NCBI GenBank assembly: GCA_003224835.1
Contig: QHZX01000250.1
Coordinates: 1 to 8,269, forward strand
Source of the DNA: Acidobacteriota bacterium
Lineage (GTDB): Bacteria; Acidobacteriota; Terriglobia; Terriglobales; Acidobacteriaceae
DNA: 8,269 nt
Direction: 5' to 3'
The notes under the pieces are model-generated. The model searched no databases and was not told the DNA's origin. It saw nothing but the letters and a program-made list of their open reading frames with translations. Of this stretch, positions 1 through 4,829 are shown piece after piece. Both the position numbers and the translations under genes were made by a program. How positions within the stretch are numbered: position 1 is the stretch's first letter; each line of letters opens with the position of its first letter.

Positions 1-1
1 C

Positions 2-1291
2 GCGATCGACGCCGGCGGTAATTTCACCTGCTCGAACTCTAATGTTGATGATGACGGCAGCATCGTCCGCGCCTTCCACGATCCGCACATCTGCGTAATC
101 CCTGATCTGGACCATGGCTGGCCCGGCACGCATCACGAGATCAACTTCGCCGACGGCAACCTCGCGCTGCTACAGCGGTTGAACGACGGCTTCGTGCGTG
201 TTAACGATGTTTCCGAGCAGCAAGACCTGCTCGGCGAGAACGCTACCGAAGATGACACCATGGGCTTCTACAACCAGAACGAGATCCCGTTCTATTACGA
301 TCTGGCACAGAAGTTCGCCATCAGCGATCGCTATTTCTCGTCGCTTCTCGGCCCCACGTTCCCCAACCGCGCCTACTTGATAGCTGCAACCTCGTTCGGA
401 CACCTGAGCACGAACGAGATCATTCCGCCCCCTGGTGGGTACCAGCCGATCACTGGCACGATCTTCAAGCTCATGGATGAACATGGCGTCACCTGGGCGG
501 ACTACTTCCAGGATCTGCCGCAGGCTGCTGATTTCCGCCCGTTTCCCGGCGTGCCACCGGACCCGCACTTCCAGCCCCTGCCGGTATTTCTCGCGCAGGC
601 CGCGGGAACCCCCGGCGCTGGCATATTGCCGGATGTGTCCTTCGTTGATCCCAACTTTGGATATTTTGGATTGGCCGTTGAAAATGACGAACACCCGCCA
701 ACCGACATTCGTCGCGGCCAGTTCTATGTCTCGCAGGTGGTGAATGCCTTGCGCAGCGGTCCCTACTGGAAGGATTCAGTCCTTTTCATCAGCTACGACG
801 AGCATGGCGGCTTCTACGATCATGCCAAGCCACCAGCGGCGTCGCAAGGTGGCGAGCTCAATCCCGACGGCATCAATCCAGGCCAATGCGAGGACCTATC
901 GAATCCTCCCACCAGCGAACAGCCAGGCGGGGGCGCCAATTGCTACTTCAGCATGAGCGACGCGGCAGTGCTTTGCCCGGACTTCACTGCCACGGGTCCT
1001 TACCCGGCAGAGTGCGCCAACTTCAACCAGCTCGGCGTGCGCGTGCCGTTCGTCGCGATCTCACCGTTTTCGAAGCCGCATTACGTCTCGCACACCGTCG
1101 GCGACCACACTTCGCTGCTCGCCTTCATCGAGACGGTCTTCATGGGTACCGACAACGGCGTACGTCCGCACCTGACCGCACGCGATCTCAACGCGAACCC
1201 GCTGCTCGACCTATTCGATTTCAACGGTTCACCGTCGCTCAACACGCCGGTCGACCAGACCACGCCGGCGTTCTTGGACTGTACCCCATAG
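2..1291 (+). CDS. Phospholipase C / acid phosphatase-like phosphoesterase (PF04185), 5'-partial
   Basis: This is the C-terminal 429 residues of a secreted-type phosphoesterase that would hydrolyse phosphodiester or phosphomonoester bonds of phospholipids or related substrates. The frame is open from base 2, so the gene begins upstream of the window. A TTG at 179 is internal, because family-like sequence (DLDHGWPGTHHEIN) precedes it. Family motifs in order, numbered from the window edge, are HGWPGTHHE (about 38-46), GPTFPNR (117-123), SYDEHGGFYDH (264-274), VRVPFVAISPFSK and GDHTSLLAFIE (367-377). In the alkaline phosphatase superfamily the Asp/Glu/His of such motifs bind metal, and the Thr or Ser of the GPT/GPS motif is the probable nucleophile. 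Four cysteines (296, 314, 325, 338) lie between the YDEHGG and VRVPF motifs and could form disulfides in an exported protein. The protein stops soon after the catalytic domain, so it lacks the C-terminal DUF756 repeats of Pseudomonas PlcH. The signal peptide, if any, is outside the window. The family is secure; the exact substrate is not. Confidence 0.9.
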   Translation, partial: AIDAGGNFTCSNSNVDDDGSIVRAFHDPHICVIPDLDHGWPGTHHEINFADGNLALLQRLNDGFVRVNDVSEQQDLLGENATEDDTMGFYNQNEIPFYYDLAQKFAISDRYFSSLLGPTFPNRAYLIAATSFGHLSTNEIIPPPGGYQPITGTIFKLMDEHGVTWADYFQDLPQAADFRPFPGVPPDPHFQPLPVFLAQAAGTPGAGILPDVSFVDPNFGYFGLAVENDEHPPTDIRRGQFYVSQVVNALRSGPYWKDSVLFISYDEHGGFYDHAKPPAASQGGELNPDGINPGQCEDLSNPPTSEQPGGGANCYFSMSDAAVLCPDFTATGPYPAECANFNQLGVRVPFVAISPFSKPHYVSHTVGDHTSLLAFIETVFMGTDNGVRPHLTARDLNANPLLDLFDFNGSPSLNTPVDQTTPAFLDCTP

Positions 1292-1617
1292 CGCGCAGTG
1301 CTCCCTCGCGTAACGATATTCAATACGCTGATGGGCATGGCGGCTCTCAGAAGCTTGTTGCTGCTGACGAGTTCGCTGCATGCGGGGAAACAAACTTCGA
1401 TACGGGAGCGGGGGATCGCGGGCATAGCCGCGGGACGCTGGGACGACTTTCAGTCGCGGCTATTATTTATTGGCACACATACGATCTCTACAAAATTCCT
1501 ACTTGGGTCTTGGCGACTCTGGTCTTATTGGGTCAATATTTGGCTCTTGGAATGGTAATTCCGGCAGCGATCCTTTTTCTGCTCGATAGAAGCAGGTCCG
1601 AGCTCAGCTCTCCCTGA
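1292..1617 (+). pseudogene. Possible remnant of a small membrane protein
   Basis: After the phosphoesterase stop there is no convincing intact gene until 1766. The frame ending in TGA at 1615-1617 translates, over its last 56 residues (from about 1447), to a natural-looking hydrophobic tail. One helix is centred on WVLATLVLLGQYLALGMVI and the tail ends AAILFLLDRSRSELSSP. This frame has no ATG or GTG between 1291 and 1447; its upstream part simply overlaps the phosphoesterase gene out of frame. A different frame has ATG codons at 1331 and 1337 and begins MGMAALRSLLLLTSSLHAG, which is signal-like, but it loses the hydrophobic pattern later. One reading is a small membrane protein broken by a frameshift somewhere around 1400-1450. 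The other is coincidence. I do not recognise a family. Confidence 0.25.
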
Positions 1618-1723
1618 TCGTCAATTGTTGAAATCAGGCGTTATCACTCATTGACATTCGTCTAGTTCAAAAGTGATGGATGGGTCTGGCCGCAAGTTCC
1701 TGAAACAACGGAGCGAAAGTGTT

Positions 1724-1758
1724 GGTCGGCCCTAGCAGACGATTTTCGAACTTTTCTG
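1724..1758. repeat. Imperfect direct repeat, copy 1 (96-bp period)
   Basis: The stretch reading GGCCCTAGCAGACG (1728-1741) and continuing through GAACTTTTCTG recurs as GGCCCTGGCAGACG at 1824-1837 followed by GAACCTTTTGCCTG. The shift is exactly 96 bases (32 codons). On the minus strand this copy encodes EKFENRLLGPT, in frame with but just beyond the TAG stop (1766-1768) of the neighbouring ORF. Confidence 0.6.
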
Positions 1759-1765
1759 GAAAATA

Positions 1766-2308
1766 CTACAACTTTTGAACTCGCCTTTTTAACGTCTTAG
1801 GGCTGAAGCGAGCCTGATGGGTAGGCCCTGGCAGACGTTTTTGGAACCTTTTGCCTGCGTCAAAAGTCGCAGCAAAAAATGGATTACGATCAACTAGCCA
1901 AGTCATCACAGCCTGCTCGCGGCGTAACGAAATAGCACCGAAAACGGACGGGGTGCCAAGGCAAAGAATACGCTTGCCGGCCGCCAGTGCCATATCTGCA
2001 ATTAGTTTTGCGGAGCTGCTGGTGAATCGCCATTCAAAGTCAACGGGACAGGGCTCAGGGTCCGATTGGATGGCTAATGCGCCATCTGCGCTTGTATCGT
2101 CAAATCGCGCCGCTATCTGCAATCGTCCTAATGCGGCCGAGACCTCTGTCGGGAAAGCTCCTTTACACTCGGAACACAGCTGGCGGAACGAGATGTTGCC
2201 CCGACAAATTCGAGAACGGACGATTTCATCAAGTTCATTTCGATACAACGCCGCATCCGACTCTGTCGCCAAAATCACTGCTACCTCGTCAATGTTGGTT
2301 GACGCCAT
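1766..2308 (-). CDS. Truncated BpsA-like / Rossmann methyltransferase-type protein with winged-helix N-terminus
   Basis: The product is 180 residues. Residues about 20-70 (NELDEIVRSRICRGNISFRQL...EVSAALGRLQ) look like a small winged-helix domain. Then PVDFEWRFTSSSAKLIADMA (88-107) leads into a Rossmann-like strand-loop KRILCLGTPSVFG (112-124) and an acidic strand end TWLVDRNP (136-143). Together these resemble motifs I and II of SAM-type transferases. The order winged helix then Rossmann domain recalls the branched-polyamine synthase family BpsA (PF01861), which is much longer at roughly 350 residues; this match is from memory and tentative. The rest of the catalytic domain is missing. After DRNP the chain becomes basic and low-quality (AGKRFQKRLPGPTHQARF...) and stops at TAG. 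Reading through that stop adds 32 more codons to a TGA at 1667-1669. No Shine-Dalgarno precedes the ATG at 2308, although TATAAA lies just upstream (minus strand, 2316-2311), so expression might be leaderless. It is probably a truncated, possibly non-functional gene. Confidence 0.55.
   Translation of the reverse strand: MASTNIDEVAVILATESDAALYRNELDEIVRSRICRGNISFRQLCSECKGAFPTEVSAALGRLQIAARFDDTSADGALAIQSDPEPCPVDFEWRFTSSSAKLIADMALAAGKRILCLGTPSVFGAISLRREQAVMTWLVDRNPFFAATFDAGKRFQKRLPGPTHQARFSPKTLKRRVQKL
1820..1856. repeat. Imperfect direct repeat, copy 2 (96-bp period)
   Basis: This is the partner of the repeat at 1724-1758. On the minus strand it encodes KRFQKRLPGPT near the C-terminus of the truncated methyltransferase-like ORF, against EKFENRLLGPT in the other copy. 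Over the ten aligned codons about 24 of 30 bases agree by eye, and the spacing keeps the reading frame. The similarity fades with one-base indels at the end nearer 1856. Confidence 0.6.
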
Positions 2309-2553
2309 GTTTTATAGCGATAAACCCTGTTGCCGGTGCGCCTCAGTCGTGAACGCTTGATACCGGGTCGTCTAGTCGCAGGAGTCTGGACTTTGAATCC
2401 GAGTACGGGCGTTCGAATCGCTGCCCCAGCGTTTTAAGAGTTCAAGGGCGTGCCTACCAGACAACTCCCTATCTCCGCAGGCATTATTGCTCAAAAAGGC
2501 AGTTGACACTAGGTCCGGCGCTTTGCGGATTTCTTGAGCAAAGAATTCCGGAT
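2309..2553. other. Intergenic region without a credible protein gene
   Basis: Apart from the tRNA-Gln-like relic (2361-2430), the only structure I see is an 8-bp perfect inverted repeat, TTGCTCAA (2487-2494) and TTGAGCAA (2534-2541). It lies just downstream of the minus-strand hydrolase stop. Its 39-base loop contains a smaller TCCG/CGGA pairing. No T-tract follows, so it is not a clear intrinsic terminator. A short minus-strand frame (2372-2587) crosses the region but runs antisense through the tRNA relic and resembles no family. Confidence 0.45.
2361..2430 (+). pseudogene. Degenerate tRNA-Gln(UUG)-like sequence
   Basis: The segment follows the tRNA-Gln layout. TC at positions 8-9 precedes a D-arm GTCTAGTCGCAGGAG (2370-2384). 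The anticodon stem-loop is CTGGA-CTTTGAA-TCCGA (2386-2402) with anticodon TTG at 2393-2395. The T-loop is TTCGAAT (2412-2418), and the 3' end TGCCCCAG (2422-2429) resembles the Gln acceptor strand and discriminator G. Defects are visible. The anticodon stem has a mismatch and a wobble. The D-stem has a G-G clash. The T-stem has an end mismatch and appears short by one or two bases. The 5' acceptor strand (TACCGGG) does not pair with the 3' strand. It is therefore probably a decayed tRNA or a tRNA-derived fragment rather than a working gene. Confidence 0.5.
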
Positions 2554-3526
2554 TTAGCTTGCGGCGCGGAGATAATGATCCATCCAATCCAGGATCAAGG
2601 TGCGCATCGCGGGCAACTCCACGTGCTCACAATCAAAGAGTTCGATGTGGAGGTCCCTCTCGTTTCCGTGCGCACGATAGAGCGGCAGCAGGTAATCGCG
2701 AATCTTCTCAACTCCGATCGGCGGAGTTAAACGATCAAGCCGTCCATTCACGCTGAGGTGAGCTCTGGGAACGATGAGCTCGTTGATCTGCGCAGTCTGA
2801 AAATGTTTCAAGAGAGATGGAACATAATAGTAAATTCCGTGCTCGCTCAGTGAATTCGCTTTGATCAGCTCTTCAAAATCGGTGAGGCAGCAGACGTCGA
2901 TGCACAGCTTCACGCGAGTATCGAGTGCTGCGAGCCACCATGCTTTCGTTGCACCCATTGACATGCCAAACACCGCCAGACGCTGGGGATCCACTTCGGG
3001 GCGGCTCGCCAGGTAGTCGAGCGCGCGCAATTCGTCGAAGGCCAACGTGACCGTCTTTTTCGTGCTGGCGCTCGCCAAAACACCAGCTGTCGATGGCCAG
3101 TGTGACCAGTCCTTTTTCGGCGCAGACTGGAGCGTAAGCGGGCTGTGCCTCGACGCCGCGCAATAACTCCTCTTTGCCCAAGCCGTACATTCCGGCATGC
3201 CAGTGAATAAAAAGCAAGCCCGGCGCGCGCTTTTGGAGTTTCTCAGGAATTAGCAACAACGCGGGAACGGGCTCCTCACCGTTGAGGTCGAGCACCAACC
3301 GTTCCAGCGTGTAGCCATCGTGCTTTTCGGTACTGATTAGCTTCGCCGGTCCCGGCTTGTGCTGCCACGGCAAATCGCCAAGTAGGCCCCAGAGTTCTTT
3401 GCGACGTCTTTCCTGAGCGGAAGCAAAGTCCTGGCCTGACACTTCGCCGATGGACAATTTAGTACCGAGTGCAGTTGCCGATGCAGCTCCCACCGAGCTT
3501 TGCAGAAAATCGCGCCTCGTCCACAT
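2554..3526 (-). pseudogene. Tat-exported alpha/beta hydrolase (dienelactone-hydrolase-like), frameshifted
   Basis: Two overlapping minus-strand frames make one gene. The N-terminal frame (ATG at 3526, open to 2873) starts MWTRRDFLQSSVGAASATAL, a twin-arginine signal. It continues through EKHDGYTLERLVLDLNGEEPVPALLLIP and PGLLFIHWHAG to AIDSWCFGERQHEK. The second frame (open from 3198, stop at 2554) carries the rest: FDELRALDYLASRPEVDP, the nucleophile elbow GMSMGA (Ser codon 2961-2959), YYYVPSLLKHF, NGRLDRLTPP (likely Asp) and CEHVELPAMR (likely His). The switch falls near the five-A run at 3056-3060 and needs one base skipped. From memory of the family, about 25 residues normally separate FGER from FDELRALDYL. 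Here only about 10 do, so a small deletion of 3n+2 bases is more likely than a sequencing slip. The likely triad is kept, so the break may be recent. No Shine-Dalgarno precedes the ATG. It would have been a periplasmic esterase or lactonase-type hydrolase. Confidence 0.8.
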
Positions 3527-3539
3527 AATGGGCGAATCG

Positions 3540-3568
3540 AGTGTATTCTTTTCTGCTTCAGGTGGAAA
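3540..3568 (-). promoter_or_regulatory. Possible promoter for the minus-strand hydrolase
   Basis: Read on the minus strand, TTTCCA (3568-3563) and TACACT (3545-3540) are separated by 17 bases. Each matches four of six sigma-70 consensus positions. The start codon is only 14 bases below the -10 element and no ribosome binding site is visible, so a near-leaderless transcript is implied. This is weak, pattern-only evidence. Confidence 0.25.
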
Positions 3569-3607
3569 GCAAAAGTGGTCTCAAAACTAATCTTTTGCGC
3601 TCGCGAA

Positions 3608-3613
3608 TATACT
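3608..3613 (+). promoter_or_regulatory. Possible -10 element upstream of the amidohydrolase
   Basis: TATACT matches five of six -10 consensus positions and lies 26 bases before the amidohydrolase ATG. No good -35 hexamer is found at 16-18 bases spacing (AACTAA at 3585-3590), so the call is weak. Confidence 0.3.
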
Positions 3614-3628
3614 TTCAGCCTTTAGCGC

Positions 3629-3633
3629 GGAGG
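3629..3633 (+). promoter_or_regulatory. Shine-Dalgarno GGAGG that fixes the amidohydrolase start
   Basis: GGAGG sits six bases before the ATG at 3640. That ATG opens a protein beginning with a twin-arginine signal. The earlier in-frame ATG at 3541 has no ribosome binding site and would bury the Tat signal behind 33 unrelated residues. Confidence 0.75.
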
Positions 3634-3639
3634 AATCTT

Positions 3640-4578
3640 ATGGACACGCGAATTTCACGGCGAAATTTATTGAGGGCTGCGGCGGCAAGCGCAATTCCAC
3701 TGAAAGCGGTTGGCAATCCGGTAGCGGGGACATTTGCATTGGACGAGGAGCCCGCCAATTCTGCTTCGGGCAATGATCGCATTCTGGACATGCATGTCCA
3801 TTTCGATGAGAAGAATCCCAACTTCATCCCAGATTTGGTGACTCTGGCCGAGCGGATGAATCTCACCGCCTGCCTGCTTACTCCGTATCCTCATCGCGCA
3901 GAAGTCGCAGATGCGGCCAAAAAATATCCACAGCATATTGTCCCATTCGGCTTTATTGAATTAGACGCCCCGGATGTGCTGGCACAGGTAAAAGATTTTC
4001 ACGCCCTGGGATATCGTGGGCTTGGCGAACTTGAATTCGTGAAAAAGCCTTACACCGATCCTTCATACGTGCCGGTGTATGAACTCGCCAATCAATATGG
4101 CTGGATACTGTTTTTTCACACCGGAATTGTGCTTCGTCGGACAGTTGACCAGCCAGAGGACGTGGCTTCCTACCGAATGCGCGCGTTTCATCTCGAAGAA
4201 ATTGCCCGGCGCTTCCCCAAATTAACAGTAATCGGCGCCCACTGTGGCAATCCAGAATACGAATGGGCGGCCGAGGTCGCACGTTGGAATCCTAATGTAT
4301 TTTTCGACCTCAGCGGTTCCACTTTGACCAAAATGAGTGCCCGCCTGGGCGAATTTAAGAACATCTTCTGGTGGTCCGGTCAGGGAGAATGGAAAACAGA
4401 AACGCCTGCTAATGACCCGAGCGCTTTCGTTAAGTTGGTGTTTGGATCTGATAGTGGCCTTGAAGGGATTCCGCGCGTTTTAGAGCAATACCGAGCATTG
4501 TTCAAGGCTTGCGATGTGCCCGTAAGCACGCAAAAAATGATCTTAGGGGGGACGCTAGCAAGCATTCTTCGGCTGTAA
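3640..4578 (+). CDS. Tat-exported amidohydrolase-2 family (PF04909) metal-dependent hydrolase
   Basis: This is a 312-residue TIM-barrel hydrolase, probably periplasmic. It starts MDTRISRRNLLRAAAASAIP, a twin-arginine signal with SRRNLL and an alanine-rich h-region. Metal-site motifs follow the amidohydrolase pattern: DMHVHF (His52, His54), GLGELEF (Glu130), FFHTG (His160), IGAHCGNPEYEW (His201) and FGSDSG (Asp271). The family includes decarboxylases and hydrolases of lactones and aromatic acids, such as 2-pyrone-4,6-dicarboxylate lactonase and ACMSD-like enzymes; which reaction applies here cannot be told. The C-terminus ILGGTLASILRL matches the usual last helix, except that GTL replaces the common GNA. 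The gene is divergent from the broken Tat hydrolase (113 bases between start codons) and is followed 251 bases later by a TonB-dependent receptor in the same direction. This suggests joint use on an imported or surface-bound substrate. Confidence 0.85.
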   Translation: MDTRISRRNLLRAAAASAIPLKAVGNPVAGTFALDEEPANSASGNDRILDMHVHFDEKNPNFIPDLVTLAERMNLTACLLTPYPHRAEVADAAKKYPQHIVPFGFIELDAPDVLAQVKDFHALGYRGLGELEFVKKPYTDPSYVPVYELANQYGWILFFHTGIVLRRTVDQPEDVASYRMRAFHLEEIARRFPKLTVIGAHCGNPEYEWAAEVARWNPNVFFDLSGSTLTKMSARLGEFKNIFWWSGQGEWKTETPANDPSAFVKLVFGSDSGLEGIPRVLEQYRALFKACDVPVSTQKMILGGTLASILRL

Positions 4579-4645
4579 GGATTGAAAATCACACGATCCA
4601 GCGTGCAATGAAAGCAGGCCGGTTGAGTGCAAGCGAGATTCCTCG

Positions 4646-4684
4646 GCCGCGTTGAGAGCGCGGCGCGTCGGAATGAACTCCGAC
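4646..4684 (+). other. Two adjacent short hairpins
   Basis: GCCGCG (4646-4651) pairs with CGCGGC (4659-4664) over a 7-base loop. GTCGGA (4667-4672) pairs with TCCGAC (4679-4684) over a 6-base loop. Both stems are perfect and only two bases apart. They lie between the amidohydrolase and the receptor gene. No T-tract follows, so a Rho-independent terminator is not supported. They might stabilise the upstream mRNA end or act as a regulatory leader. Confidence 0.45.
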
Positions 4685-4697
4685 AGAGCCTCCCTAC

Positions 4698-4724
4698 TGT
4701 CAAAAGCTTCTCCAATGCTTGACA
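4698..4724 (+). promoter_or_regulatory. Spaced inverted repeat TGTCAA-N15-TTGACA, with a perfect -35-like hexamer
   Basis: TGTCAA (4698-4703) and TTGACA (4719-4724) are exact reverse complements with centres 21 bases apart, about two helical turns. This geometry suits a dimeric regulator. TTGACA is also a perfect sigma-70 -35 hexamer, but the positions 16-18 bases downstream (around 4741-4748, GGTAACCA) give only a poor -10. It lies about 105 bases upstream of the receptor start. It may be an operator overlapping a promoter; it could also be chance. Confidence 0.3.
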
Positions 4725-4816
4725 ACGGCGCAAAATACGTGGTAACCAAGCACCAGCTCACATAGTTGCATCTCGCCTGATGCTCGACGCCCGGCATTCT
4801 TTCACTAGGGGCGTTG

Positions 4817-4822
4817 AAAGGA
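4817..4822 (+). promoter_or_regulatory. Ribosome binding site AAAGGA for the GTG-started receptor
   Basis: AAAGGA lies seven bases before the GTG at 4830. It supports this non-ATG start, which places MLKKIEI and a full signal peptide at the N-terminus. Confidence 0.65.
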
Positions 4823-4829
4823 CTTAGCC

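Noticed and set aside
179..1291. Phosphoesterase starting at the TTG at 179
   Set aside because: The same frame is open back to base 2 and carries family-like sequence (DLDHGWPGTHHEIN) upstream, so the TTG is an internal leucine and the gene is 5'-partial.
1851..2360. 169-residue plus-strand ORF
   Set aside because: It is the antisense of the methyltransferase-like ORF, which has the more protein-like sequence and motifs; the plus reading is serine/alanine-rich shadow sequence.
2372..2587. 71-residue minus-strand ORF
   Set aside because: It overlaps the hydrolase 3' end in another frame, runs antisense through the tRNA-Gln relic, and shows no recognisable motif.
3541..3639. Upstream ATG start for the amidohydrolase
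   Set aside because: It has no ribosome binding site and the 33 extra residues would precede a twin-arginine signal that must be N-terminal; the ATG at 3640 has GGAGG.
4719..4748. A full sigma-70 promoter from the perfect TTGACA
   Set aside because: No acceptable -10 hexamer lies 16-18 bases downstream, so only the hexamer and its inverted partner are reported.
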